Positions 1-8,336 are shown, counted from the first letter of the stretch. The stretch is DNA of 64,000 nucleotides from Sphingomonas_R arantia (GCF_042682045.1 NZ_JBHUGS010000002.1:186001-250000); one strand, 5' to 3'. The notes: generated from the sequence alone by a model not told the origin. Numbers and translations are program-made.

Positions 1-474
1 ATGGCGACGCGCTACATCGACAATATCGTGGACAGCGGCGTTGCGATCCCGGTCGATCTCGTCGGGCAGAACGGCAATGGCGGGACGCCGAAGTGGTTGT
101 ATCGCGTTTCGGCGACGGTCGACCTGCCGACCTTCTCGATCACCGCGACGGGGCGCGGGATCAGTAAGGGCACCTATGCCAACACCTATATCGAATGCCA
201 GACCGACTGCCCGGTCGGGCGGACGGCGGCTGAAGTGGCGCAGTTCCCGACGATCGACGACAACAGCGCGCCGGGGCTGTTCTATGCAGACCTCAACCTG
301 AGCGCGAAGGTGGACCTGGCGGGGAAGGGCGACGGACAGCTGTTCCTCAACGTGACCAACTTGTTCGATCGCGATCCGCTGTTGTTGCCGGAGGGCGGGT
401 TGTCGGCGAACTCGACCTACAGCGACCTGTTGGGGCGGGCGTTCCGGGTGGGGATCCGGATGGCGACGCGGTGA
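1..474 (+). CDS. TonB-dependent receptor, C-terminal end (5' end outside window)
   Basis: These are the last 157 residues of an outer-membrane TonB-dependent receptor; the gene begins before the window. The sequence shows the alternating polar and aromatic strands of a TBDR beta-barrel, and near the end the characteristic stretch VTNLFDRDPLLLP followed by a final strand LLGRAFRVGIRMATR. Receptors of this kind import glycans or chelates across the outer membrane using TonB energy. It lies next to an amino-sugar catabolic cluster and converges with its GntR regulator, so uptake of GlcNAc- or MurNAc-containing oligosaccharides is a reasonable inference, not shown by sequence. The final residue is Arg, not the usual aromatic residue. 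Confidence 0.85.
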   Translation: MATRYIDNIVDSGVAIPVDLVGQNGNGGTPKWLYRVSATVDLPTFSITATGRGISKGTYANTYIECQTDCPVGRTAAEVAQFPTIDDNSAPGLFYADLNLSAKVDLAGKGDGQLFLNVTNLFDRDPLLLPEGGLSANSTYSDLLGRAFRVGIRMATR

Positions 475-499
475 GGGGTTTGGGGGCTTGAACTCCGAC

Positions 500-565
500 C
501 CCCGTTCGGTTCGAGCTTGTCGAGAACGTTGCGCGGCGTTCTCGACAGGCTCGAACCGAACGGGG
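500..565. repeat. Palindromic interspersed repeat, class A copy 1
   Basis: An inverted repeat with 29-bp arms (500-528 and 537-565), one mismatch and an 8-base spacer; the arm core reads TTCGAGCTTGTCGAGAACG. A second copy lies at 9317-9376. The two copies bracket the whole amino-sugar cluster. Palindromes of this type are scattered through Sphingomonas genomes as REP-like elements. Between convergent genes it may also act as a transcription barrier. Confidence 0.85.
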
Positions 566-627
566 TTGGGGTCGGGGTTTGTGAGCTTCTCGGCTTCGCT
601 CGGGATGGGCGGGTCTTAAAGCCTTCC

Positions 628-1365
628 TCAAATCTCGTTCAGCTCCGTGACGAATTCGTAGCGGTCGCCGCGGTAGACGGAGCGGGTGAATTCGACGGTG
701 CGGCCGTCGGGGATGCGGGTGCTGCGTTCGATGCGCAGGACTGCGCTGGTCGGTTCGATGCACAGGATGCCCGCCTCGGTCTGCGTCGCAAGCGAGGCGC
801 GGACGCGTTGCGTGCCGGAGGTGGGGCGGAAGCCGTGCGTTTCGAGCGCCTGGTAAAGCGAGTCCTGGAGCGCGTCGAGATCGGGCATATAGTCCGCGGG
901 GATGACGGCATGTTCGATTGCGAGCGGTTCGCCGCCGACGAGCCGGACGCGGCCGAGCCGGGCGACGCGGGCGGTGGCGGGTACTGCGAGGGCGGCGGCC
1001 TCTTCCTCCGTCGGGCGGGCGTAGGAGCGGTAGATCCAGACGACGCCGGGTTCCTCGCCGCGGGACCGGATGTCGTCGCTGAGGCTGTTGAGCCGGGCAC
1101 CGCGCGCTTCGATGCGGCGCGCGACGAAGGTGCCGGAGCCCTGCTTGCGGATCAGCACGCCTTCGTCGATCAGCTGCTTGATCCCCTTGCGCACCGTGAC
1201 GCGCGACAGGCCGGCGATCTCGCTCAGGTCGCGTTCGGAGGGAAGCGCGCTGCCCGGATCGATGCCGCCGCCGCTGATATGGTCGCGCAGGCTGCGCGCG
1301 AGTTGCAGGTAAAGCGGTGTGCCCTCGCCTTCGCGGGTCCAGGCGATTTCGCGCATCGTCGTCAT
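628..1365 (-). CDS. GntR-family (HutC/UTRA subfamily) regulator of amino-sugar genes
   Basis: A 245-residue DNA-binding repressor. Residues about 15-80 form a GntR winged helix-turn-helix (PLYLQLARSLRDHI, then LPSERDLSEIAGLSRVTVRK). Residues about 95-240 form the UTRA ligand-binding domain, ending in a typical SVYRGDRYEFVTEL strand. In this subfamily (NagR/DasR/NagQ) the usual effector is a phosphorylated amino sugar such as GlcN-6-P or GlcNAc-6-P. The ATG overlaps the murQ stop codon as ATGA, so the two are translationally coupled and the regulator probably controls its own operon plus the divergent nag operon. The effector is inferred from context. Confidence 0.88.
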   Translation of the reverse strand: MTTMREIAWTREGEGTPLYLQLARSLRDHISGGGIDPGSALPSERDLSEIAGLSRVTVRKGIKQLIDEGVLIRKQGSGTFVARRIEARGARLNSLSDDIRSRGEEPGVVWIYRSYARPTEEEAAALAVPATARVARLGRVRLVGGEPLAIEHAVIPADYMPDLDALQDSLYQALETHGFRPTSGTQRVRASLATQTEAGILCIEPTSAVLRIERSTRIPDGRTVEFTRSVYRGDRYEFVTELNEI

Positions 1366-2249
1366 GCCCGGTCCAATCCCTGGAGCGCCGTGCGGAGGTT
1401 GCCGCCATGATCGTCGAGCAGTCGTGTCGCGTCGTCGACCGACCGGCCGAGCGCGACCAGGACGCCGCGGCGGATATCATGGCCGGCCGCTTCGAGCGCG
1501 TGCGTCGCGACGTCGTCGTCCACCCCGGCGATATCACGGACCATGAGACGGCCGCGTTCGAGGAGCTTGGCGTTGGAGATCCGCATGGCGACCATGCGGC
1601 CTTCATAGACCAGCCCCAGCCGGATCATGATGGCGGTGGACAGGAGGTTGAGCATCGCCTTCTGCGCGGTGCCGGCCTTCATCCGGGTCGATCCGGCGAC
1701 GATCTCGCTGCCGGTGACCGCGATCAGTGCATGGTCGGCGCTGGCGGTGAGCGCGGTGCCTGGGTTGTTCGCGACGGCGATGGTGAGGGCGCCGGCGGCG
1801 CGCGCCCGATCGATCGCGGCGACGGTGTAGGGTGTGCGCCCGCTGGCGGCGACGCCGATCACGACGTCCGATGCACCGATCGCGCAACCGTCGATGTCGC
1901 CGGCGGCGGCGGCGATGTCGTCCTCCGCACCTTCATAGGCCTGGGTCAGCGCGCCCGTGCCGCCGGCCATCAGGAAGATCATGCGGTCCATCGGCCAGCC
2001 GAAGGTGGGATAAAGCTCGGTCCCGTCCTGCACCGCCAGCCGGCCGGACGTGCCCGCCCCGACGAAGACGAGCCGCCCCGTCGCGCCGAGCCGGAGGGCG
2101 GCCGCGTCGGCGGCGTTGGCGATCGTCGCCGTCTGCGACTGAACGGCGGCGATGGCGGCCAGCTGTCCCTCCAACATCGCCGCCACGGCGAGTTCGGTCG
2201 GCCAGAGGTCGAGGCCGCGGTAGCGAGGGTCAGGCGCTTCGGTATTCAC
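1362..2249 (-). CDS. murQ: N-acetylmuramic acid 6-phosphate etherase
   Basis: MurQ hydrolyses the lactyl ether of MurNAc-6-P to GlcNAc-6-P and D-lactate in the cytoplasm, a step of peptidoglycan recycling. The 295-residue product matches the family length (about 300). An SIS fold is clear: FVGAGTSGRLAVQDGTEL early, then GVAASGRTPYTVAAI and TGSEIVAGSTRMKAGTAQK with the conserved serine loops. I chose the GTG at 2249 (MNTEAPDPRYRG) because it gives the family N-terminus and has GGA-type Shine-Dalgarno bases upstream; the frame is open to an ATG at 2351. It is the first gene of a murQ-gntR pair. The D-lactate product is matched by dld at 6621-8336. Confidence 0.93.
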   Translation of the reverse strand: MNTEAPDPRYRGLDLWPTELAVAAMLEGQLAAIAAVQSQTATIANAADAAALRLGATGRLVFVGAGTSGRLAVQDGTELYPTFGWPMDRMIFLMAGGTGALTQAYEGAEDDIAAAAGDIDGCAIGASDVVIGVAASGRTPYTVAAIDRARAAGALTIAVANNPGTALTASADHALIAVTGSEIVAGSTRMKAGTAQKAMLNLLSTAIMIRLGLVYEGRMVAMRISNAKLLERGRLMVRDIAGVDDDVATHALEAAGHDIRRGVLVALGRSVDDATRLLDDHGGNLRTALQGLDRA

Positions 2250-2322
2250 GATCGTCCGATCCTCTGTTTCGTTGGTTTGGCATCGTGCCGGTTGGCGCCG
2301 GGTTGGTTTGCCACGTGGTTCG

Positions 2323-2372
2323 AGCCTTTCCGATCTACGCGTATCTGTCAAATTTCGGTATTATATTGGTAA
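2323..2372 (-). promoter_or_regulatory. Candidate murQ promoter/operator in an AT-rich patch
   Basis: Read on the minus strand, this stretch holds a perfect TATAAT (2365-2360). It also holds a perfect TTGACA (2351-2346) that would pair at 17 bp with a weak AAGGCT. Two GGTA half-sites lie in CGGTATTATATTGGTAAC, in the style of HutC-family operators. The patch is strikingly AT-rich for this window and overlaps the last codons of the PP2C gene, leaving a leader of roughly 100 bases before murQ. No single -35/-10 pair is ideal, so the exact start is uncertain. Confidence 0.4.
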
Positions 2373-3237
2373 CATTCTCGGGACTACGCCACGTGCAGAC
2401 GAGGAGGCTGGCGTCGTCATGCATCTTGACCCGTGTGTAGCGGTCGTCCCGATCGACCTGCCGCTCGCGGTGGCGGAGTTGGTCGAGCCAGCCCGTGGCG
2501 TCGGCGGGTGAGGCGATGGCGAGAAGGTTGGCCGGGGTTGCCGTGTCGAACAGTTCGATCGGGCGGAGGAAGCCATCGCTGGCGATCGCGAAACGCTGAC
2601 CGGGGCGGAGCGGTAAGGTGGTCTGCCAGAGATGATCGGCCGCCGCCGGTTCGGTGCCCAGCGCCCAGTAGCCGCCGTTGCGGTTCAGCATCCGGCGGTT
2701 CTCGCGCAGGACGGGCAACAGCAGCGCCCTGAGCGCGTCGGGCGCGATGTCGGGGTTGGCGGTGCGGATCGCCCTGACGGTTTCGAGTGTACGGGCTTCG
2801 ATGGCGCCGAGCGGGGATTGGCCGTACAGGCGGGCGGTGCCGCTGTCGTCGACCGCGGCGACACGGCAATCGGCCAATGTGGTGATTTCCGCCCGGTTGT
2901 TCAGGACGCGGACCATGGCGAAGGCGGCGGACGGCAGTTCGTGCGGCTCGTCGGCGATGCGACGCTGCGCGGACGCCAACGCCAACGCGGTGGCGCAACG
3001 GATGATGACCGTGTGAAGCAGGTCGCGGGTCGGTTGTGCGGGATCTTCGCTCAGGCCTTCGACGATGAAGTCGTTGGCGGTCTGCGCCAGCCAAGCGGCG
3101 TCGCTTGGACTTTCCAGCAGGGCGGCACCGACGCCGGTCGCGCCATCGATGACCCAAGCGGCATTGCCGTGATGTCCGACGACATCCTCGTTCACCGGGC
3201 CGGGTCCGTCGCAGATCGTCAGATCGACCGTCAGCAT
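2335..3237 (-). CDS. PP2C-like Ser/Thr protein phosphatase domain protein
   Basis: A 300-residue cytoplasmic protein with the metal-binding landmarks of PP2C phosphatases: GPVNEDVVG and DGATGVG near the N-terminus, AIASDGFLR at about residue 225, and HDDASLLVC near the C-terminus, matching the DG, SDG and D-D-x-S/T motifs. These motifs suggest an active Mn/Mg-dependent phosphatase. I chose the ATG at 3237 because AAGGG lies 7 bases upstream; an ATG at 3243 or 3291 in the same frame is possible. It is divergent from nagB and upstream of murQ. Its target is unknown; regulation of an amino-sugar enzyme or transporter, or action on a sugar phosphate, are both only guesses. Confidence 0.72.
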   Translation of the reverse strand: MLTVDLTICDGPGPVNEDVVGHHGNAAWVIDGATGVGAALLESPSDAAWLAQTANDFIVEGLSEDPAQPTRDLLHTVIIRCATALALASAQRRIADEPHELPSAAFAMVRVLNNRAEITTLADCRVAAVDDSGTARLYGQSPLGAIEARTLETVRAIRTANPDIAPDALRALLLPVLRENRRMLNRNGGYWALGTEPAAADHLWQTTLPLRPGQRFAIASDGFLRPIELFDTATPANLLAIASPADATGWLDQLRHRERQVDRDDRYTRVKMHDDASLLVCTWRSPENVTNIIPKFDRYA

Positions 3238-3311
3238 CGTCATGCCCTTCGAAAGCCCCATCGCGATCGACGTATCATAACCGATCGGCATGACAAAACC
3301 ATTCTAATGCC

Positions 3312-3348
3312 ACTTGTCTTGATCTGAGAACTGGTCTGTAGTCGTCCC
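3312..3348 (+). promoter_or_regulatory. Candidate nag operon promoter with repeated GntR half-sites
   Basis: TTGTCT at 3314-3319 and TGTAGT at 3337-3342, spaced 17 bp, make a plausible vegetative promoter. Transcription would then start at about 3349, the first ATG of nagB, so the mRNA could be leaderless or the start could be the downstream ATG at 3382. Two direct copies of ACTKGTCT (3312 and 3330, 18 bp apart) match the left half of the published DasR consensus ACTGGTCTAGACCACT. The match is partial, so the operator call is tentative. Confidence 0.35.
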
Positions 3349-4404
3349 ATGATTTCGAGCGAGACAGGCAGCGTGACGCAGATGACGCGCGAGGCGCGGG
3401 AAGCGCCGCAGCGCTGCGTCGAGCAGCTGCGGCTGAACGCGGTGCTGATGCGCGGGGCCGGGCGACGGTTGCGCGAGCTTGCGCCGCCGTTCGCCGCGAC
3501 GCTGGCGCGGGGCAGTTCGGATCAGGCGGCGGCGTTCGCCAAGTTCCTGCTCGAAACGCATGGGCAGATGCCGACGCTAAGCCATGCGCCGTCGATCGGG
3601 TCGTTGTATCGCGCGACATCGCCACGGTTTCGCGGAGTGCCGCTGATCGCGATCTCGCAGTCCGGGCGGAGTCCCGACCTGCTCGCGGCGGCGGAGGACG
3701 CGCGCGCGCAGGGGGCGATCATCGTCGCGGTGGTGAATGATGCCGCGTCGCCGCTGGCCGAACTGGCGGAGATCGTGATCCCGGTGCATGCCGGGGCCGA
3801 GACGAGCGTTGCGGCGACGAAGAGCTTCGTCTGCACTCTGGTGGCGCTGACGCATCTGGTCGCGGAATGGAGCGAGGATGCGGCGTTGCTGGCGGCGCTG
3901 AAGACGACGGGTGACGTGCTGGCCGCGGCGGCGGAGGCGGACTGGAGCGCGGCGCTCGAGCCGCTGCGCGCGGCGAGCGAGATGCTGGTGATCGGGCGCG
4001 GGCCGACTTTGCCGATCGCGGGCGAGGCGGCGCTGAAGCTGAAGGAGACGTCCGGGCTGCATGCCGAGGCGTTCAGCATCGCAGAGGTGGCGCATGGGCC
4101 GATGACGCTGGTTGGGCGCGGCGATCCGGTGCTGGCGCTGGCGCCGCTCGACGTCGCGCGGACGGGGCTGGCGGAGCGGCTGGCGGACTTCGCGGCGCGC
4201 GGGGCGACGGTGATCGCGGCGGGGCATGCGGAGGATGTCACGGCGGCGCAGCTTGTGCTGCCGTCGCGAACCGACGTGCATCCGGTGCTGGGCGCGATCG
4301 CGCAGATCCAGAGTTTCTATGGGCTGGCGAACGCGTTATCGCTGGCAAGGGGGCATGACCCGGACAGCCCGCCGCATCTGAACAAGGTGACCCGGACGCT
4401 ATGA
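3349..4404 (+). CDS. nagB: Glucosamine-6-phosphate deaminase, SIS type (NagB-II)
   Basis: A 351-residue tandem SIS-domain protein related to the isomerase half of GlmS but lacking the glutaminase half, as in NagB-II deaminases that turn GlcN-6-P into fructose-6-P and ammonia. SIS 1 shows LARGSSDQAAAFAKFLLE, then AISQSGRSPDLLAA and GAETSVAATKSF. SIS 2 shows VIGRGPTLPIAGEAALKLKET and AEAFSIAEVAHGPMTLV. The first ATG has no Shine-Dalgarno; MTREAREAPQRC at 3382 is an alternative start. The stop overlaps the nagA ATG by 4 bases. NagB-II replaces the unrelated classical NagB in many proteobacteria. A sugar isomerase role is possible, but the nagA neighbour favours the deaminase. Confidence 0.88.
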   Translation: MISSETGSVTQMTREAREAPQRCVEQLRLNAVLMRGAGRRLRELAPPFAATLARGSSDQAAAFAKFLLETHGQMPTLSHAPSIGSLYRATSPRFRGVPLIAISQSGRSPDLLAAAEDARAQGAIIVAVVNDAASPLAELAEIVIPVHAGAETSVAATKSFVCTLVALTHLVAEWSEDAALLAALKTTGDVLAAAAEADWSAALEPLRAASEMLVIGRGPTLPIAGEAALKLKETSGLHAEAFSIAEVAHGPMTLVGRGDPVLALAPLDVARTGLAERLADFAARGATVIAAGHAEDVTAAQLVLPSRTDVHPVLGAIAQIQSFYGLANALSLARGHDPDSPPHLNKVTRTL

Positions 4405-5549
4405 TGCAGGCTCTTGTCGGTGCGCGGATCGTCCTGGCGGATCGGGTGGTCGAGGAACAGGCGCTGGTGCTGGACGGCGCGCGGATCGCGGGTCTGGTGT
4501 CGGTCGATGCGTTGCCGGCGGGGTGCGCGGTGCAGGCGCTCGATGGCGGCTGGTTGCTGCCGGGCTTCATCGATACGCAGGTGAACGGCGGCGGCGACGT
4601 ACTGTTCAACGACCAGCCGAGCGTGGCGGGTATCCGGACGATCGCGGCGGCGCATCGCCGGTTCGGGACGACCGGGATATTGCCGACGCTGATCAGCGAT
4701 TATCCGGATGTCGTTGATGCGGCGATCGCGGCGGGCGAGGCGGCGTTGGCCGAGCGGGTGCCGGGCGTATTGGGTCTGCATATCGAAGGGCCGCATCTGA
4801 ACGCAGCGCGCAAGGGGATCCACGACGCCGCGCGGTTCGCTGTGATCGATGCGGAGGCGGTGGCGCGGCTGTTGTCCCCGACGCGCGGCCGGCGGATCGT
4901 GACGCTGGCGCCGGAGTTGGCGGCAGCCGGGACGGTACGGACGCTGGCAGATGCGGGGGTGCTGGTCTGTGCGGGGCATAGCGTGGCGGATTATGACCAG
5001 ACGCGGGCTGCGCTGGACGAAGGGCTGGCCGGGTTCACGCATCTGTTCAACGCGATGACGCAGTTTGCGAGCCGCGCGCCGGGGATGGTCGGCGCGGCAC
5101 TGGAGGATCGGACCAGCCATTTCGGGCTCATCGTCGATGGGCTGCATGTCCACCCCGCCGCGTTGCGCGTCGCGTTGCTGGCGCGGGGGATCGCGGGCGC
5201 GATGCTGGTGACCGACGCGATGCCGCCGGTGGGCGGGACGCGCGACGCGTTCACGCTGATGGGGCAGGCGATCCGGGTGGTCGACGGGACCTGTAGCGGG
5301 CCGGACGGGACGCTGGCGGGATCCGCGCTGACGATGATCGATGCGCTGTGCAATGCGATGGATATGCTGGGGCGCGACATCGTCGACGCGTCACGGATGG
5401 CGAGCGGCAATCCGGCGCGGTTCCTGCGAATCGACGGCGAGACCGGGACGATCGCGGCGGGGCTGCGCGCCGACCTGGTCCATATCGATGCGGAGCGGCA
5501 GGTGTGCGCGACGTGGATCGCGGGCGATCCGATGGACCACCGCGCATGA
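4401..5549 (+). CDS. nagA: N-acetylglucosamine-6-phosphate deacetylase
   Basis: NagA removes acetate from GlcNAc-6-P to give GlcN-6-P. The 382-residue amidohydrolase has the family landmarks in order: PGFIDTQVNGGGDVLFND, the metal-binding HIEGPHLN at about residue 125, CAGHSVADY, THLFNAMTQ, DGLHVHP, and the catalytic TDAMPPVGGT. The C-terminal part, LRADLVHIDAERQV, closes the small composite domain. It starts with ATGATG overlapping the nagB stop and ends with an ATGA overlap into the GH84 gene, so the genes are coupled. Length and motifs are normal. Confidence 0.95.
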   Translation: MMQALVGARIVLADRVVEEQALVLDGARIAGLVSVDALPAGCAVQALDGGWLLPGFIDTQVNGGGDVLFNDQPSVAGIRTIAAAHRRFGTTGILPTLISDYPDVVDAAIAAGEAALAERVPGVLGLHIEGPHLNAARKGIHDAARFAVIDAEAVARLLSPTRGRRIVTLAPELAAAGTVRTLADAGVLVCAGHSVADYDQTRAALDEGLAGFTHLFNAMTQFASRAPGMVGAALEDRTSHFGLIVDGLHVHPAALRVALLARGIAGAMLVTDAMPPVGGTRDAFTLMGQAIRVVDGTCSGPDGTLAGSALTMIDALCNAMDMLGRDIVDASRMASGNPARFLRIDGETGTIAAGLRADLVHIDAERQVCATWIAGDPMDHRA

Positions 5550-6619
5550 CGGGGCGTGCGCCCGAACTTGGGATGATCGAGGGGCGGTTCGGGCGGGTCT
5601 GGACCGCGGCGGAGCGAAGCCATGTCGTCGCGACGTTGGCCGGGGCGGGGTATGCGTTCTACCATTATGGTCCGAAGGGCGATCAGGCGCTGCGGCGGAC
5701 GTGGCGGGTCGGGCATGATGCGGCGGAGACCACGACGCTGGCCCGGTTGTCGGCCGAGGTGCGCGCGGCGGGGATGCGGTTCGGCATGGCGATCACGCCG
5801 GTCGGAGCGACGCATCCGTTCGATTCGGCGGTGCGTGGCGACCTGACGCGGCGGATCGCGGACCTCGACGCGATCGGGATCGACGATCTGGCGGTGCTGT
5901 TCGACGATCTGCGCGGCGACATGCCTGAACTGGCGGCGCGGCAGCTGGAGGTCGTGAACTTCTGCGCAGGATGCACGCGCGCGACGCGGGTCTATACTTG
6001 CCCGACCTATTATTCGGACGATCCGGTGCTGGACGTCGTGTTCGGGGTGCGGCCTCGCGACTATCTGCGCGACCTTGGACGTGGGCTGGACCCGGCGGTA
6101 CAGGTGTACTGGACCGGCGAGGAGGTGTGTTCGCGCGAGATTGGCAGCGGGCATCTGGCGCGCGTGGCGGGCGAGCTTGGGCGGCCGGTGTGCTTGTGGG
6201 ACAATTATCCGGTCAACGACGGGGCGCGGATGTCGCGGTTCCTGCACCTGCGGGCGTTCAGCGGGCGGCCGGCGGGGATTGCGGCGCAGCTGTCGGGGCA
6301 TGCGATCAACCCGGCGATCCAAGCGCACCTCGGGTGTCTGCCGGCGCTGACGTTGCCGATGTTGTACGCGCAAGGCGACGACTATGCCTATGGCGCGGCA
6401 TTCGGGGCGGCGGCGCGGGCGTTGCTGGGCGATGGGTTTGCGGAACTGTTGCAGCAGGACCTGCCTGCGTTGCAGGATGTCGGGCTTGAACGGCTGGGTA
6501 CGCGGCGCGATCGGTTGCGGGTGCGTTATGCGGGGATCGATCATCCGGCGGCACGCGAGATCGTGCGGTGGTTGGACGGCGACGACCTGATGACCGACGA
6601 CGAAGTGCAGACGCAGTAA
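5546..6619 (+). CDS. GH84-type beta-N-acetylglucosaminidase, cytoplasmic
   Basis: A 357-residue protein corresponding to the NAGidase catalytic barrel (GH84, the O-GlcNAcase family). It opens with MIEGRFGRVWTAAER and AFYHYGPKGDQALRR. The adjacent catalytic aspartates sit in VLFDDLRGDMP (D120-D121), and CPTYYSDDP, VYWTGEEVCS and LWDNYPVND follow, all typical of the family. GH84 enzymes use substrate-assisted catalysis through the N-acetyl group. No signal peptide is visible, so it should act in the cytosol on an imported GlcNAc-containing saccharide or recycled muropeptide. The ATG overlaps the nagA stop, and dld starts one base after its stop. The accessory domains of secreted GH84 enzymes are absent. 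Confidence 0.85.
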   Translation: MTGRAPELGMIEGRFGRVWTAAERSHVVATLAGAGYAFYHYGPKGDQALRRTWRVGHDAAETTTLARLSAEVRAAGMRFGMAITPVGATHPFDSAVRGDLTRRIADLDAIGIDDLAVLFDDLRGDMPELAARQLEVVNFCAGCTRATRVYTCPTYYSDDPVLDVVFGVRPRDYLRDLGRGLDPAVQVYWTGEEVCSREIGSGHLARVAGELGRPVCLWDNYPVNDGARMSRFLHLRAFSGRPAGIAAQLSGHAINPAIQAHLGCLPALTLPMLYAQGDDYAYGAAFGAAARALLGDGFAELLQQDLPALQDVGLERLGTRRDRLRVRYAGIDHPAAREIVRWLDGDDLMTDDEVQTQ

Positions 6620-6620
6620 G

Positions 6621-8336
6621 GTGACTGGCTCGACCCTCCGCGAGACGCAGCTTGTGATCGCGCTGCGTGGGCTGGTCGGGCGGCGGCATGTGCTGACGAA
6701 GGACCGGGCGACGGCGCGGTACCGGAAGGGATACCGGACCGGCGACGGGGCGGTGATCGCGGTGGTGCGGCCGGGAAGCCTGGTCGAGCTGTGGCGCGTG
6801 GCGCAGGCGTGCGTGGCGGCGGACGTGTCGATCATCGTGCAGGCGGCGAATACCGGGCTGACGGGGGGATCGACGCCGGATGGCGGGGACTATCCGGGCG
6901 GGCTGGTGCTGATCAGCACGACGCGGCTGGCCGGGCTGCATGTGATCCGCGGGGGTGAGCAGGTCGTCGCGCTGCCGGGGACGACGCTGTACGGGCTGGA
7001 ACAGGCGTTGCGGCCGTACGGGCGGGAGCCGCATTCGGTGATCGGGTCATCGTGCCTGGGCGCGTCGGTGATCGGGGGGGTGTGCAACAATTCGGGCGGG
7101 GCGCTGATCCGGCGGGGGCCGGCTTTTACGCAGCTGGCGCTGTTCGGTCAGGTGGGGCCGGACGGGGTCTTGCGGCTGGTGAACCATCTCGGCATCGGGC
7201 TGGGCGACGCGCCCGAGACGATCCTCGGGCGGCTCGATGCGGGGCAGTTCGACGCGGCGGATGTGGCGGCGGCGGACGATCGCTGGGCGCATGATCACAG
7301 CTATGCCGCGCATGTCCGCGAGATCGACAGCGCTGCGCCGGCGCGGTTCAATGCCGATCCGCGGTGTCTGTTCGAGGCGGCGGGGAGTGCCGGCAAGCTG
7401 ATCGTGTTCGCGGTGCGGCTGGACACGTTTGTGCGAGAAGAGGGCACGACGAGCTTCTACATCGGGACGAACGACCCGGACCGGCTGACCGATCTGCGCC
7501 GGACGATGCTGCGCGAGTTTGATACCTTGCCGATCGCGGGCGAGTATATGGACCGGACGACGTTCGACGTGGCGGACCGTTATGGTCGCGATATGTTCGT
7601 GGCGATCGAGCGGCTTGGGACGGACCGGTTGCCGGCGTTGTTTGCGGCCAAGGCGCGGGTCGATCGGCTGCGCGAAGGGCTGAGCGACCGGGTGTTGCAA
7701 TGGGCGGGGCGGTTCCTGCCCGACCACCTGCCGCCGCGGATGCGGGCGTATCGCCAGCGGTTCGGGCATCACCTGATCCTGAAGGTGCCGCGCGAGCAGG
7801 TCGGGCCGGCGCGGGCGTTGCTGGCGCGGCTGTTCCCGGGCGATGCGGTGGCGGATCATTTCGTCTGTACGGAGGCGGAGGGTGCGAAGGCGTTCCTGCA
7901 CCGCTTCGTTGCGGCGGGGGCGGCGGTGCGGTATCGCGCGGTGCACGGCGCGGAGGTCGAGGATATCGTGGCGCTGGACGTGGCGTTGCCGCGTAATACG
8001 CGCGAGTGGGTGGAGACCTTGCCCGCGGAGCTGCAGGGCCAGGTGGTCCATGCGCTGTATTACGGGCACTTCTTCTGCCACGTGTTCCACCAGGATTATG
8101 TCGTGCGGAAGGGGACCGATGCCCTGGCGTTCGAGCATGCGCTGTGGGCGCTGCTCGATGCGCGCGGGGCGCAATATCCGGCCGAGCATAATGTCGGGCA
8201 TCTGTATGTCGCGCGGCCGGCATTGGCCGATTTCTATCGCGGGATCGATCCGCGCAACCAGTTGAACCCCGGTATCGGCCAGACGGCGCGTGGGCGCGGC
8301 TGGCAGGATGCGGCCAGCGAGGGAGATCCGGCATGA
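6621..8336 (+). CDS. dld: Quinone-dependent D-lactate dehydrogenase
   Basis: A 571-residue FAD enzyme of the E. coli Dld type, which oxidises D-lactate to pyruvate at the inner membrane and passes electrons to quinone. The N-terminal FAD-binding part shows QAANTGLTGGSTPDG, VALPGTTLYGLEQAL and VIGGVCNNSGGALIRRGPAF. The C-terminal membrane-associated cap shows HLILKVPREQ, HALYYGHFFCHVFHQDYVVRKG and EHNVGHLY, with RNQLNPGIG at the end. Length matches the family. The GTG start lies one base past the GH84 stop, with no strong Shine-Dalgarno, so it is probably coupled. Beside murQ, the obvious substrate is the D-lactate released from MurNAc-6-P; this link is inferred from context. Confidence 0.93.
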   Translation: MTGSTLRETQLVIALRGLVGRRHVLTKDRATARYRKGYRTGDGAVIAVVRPGSLVELWRVAQACVAADVSIIVQAANTGLTGGSTPDGGDYPGGLVLISTTRLAGLHVIRGGEQVVALPGTTLYGLEQALRPYGREPHSVIGSSCLGASVIGGVCNNSGGALIRRGPAFTQLALFGQVGPDGVLRLVNHLGIGLGDAPETILGRLDAGQFDAADVAAADDRWAHDHSYAAHVREIDSAAPARFNADPRCLFEAAGSAGKLIVFAVRLDTFVREEGTTSFYIGTNDPDRLTDLRRTMLREFDTLPIAGEYMDRTTFDVADRYGRDMFVAIERLGTDRLPALFAAKARVDRLREGLSDRVLQWAGRFLPDHLPPRMRAYRQRFGHHLILKVPREQVGPARALLARLFPGDAVADHFVCTEAEGAKAFLHRFVAAGAAVRYRAVHGAEVEDIVALDVALPRNTREWVETLPAELQGQVVHALYYGHFFCHVFHQDYVVRKGTDALAFEHALWALLDARGAQYPAEHNVGHLYVARPALADFYRGIDPRNQLNPGIGQTARGRGWQDAASEGDPA

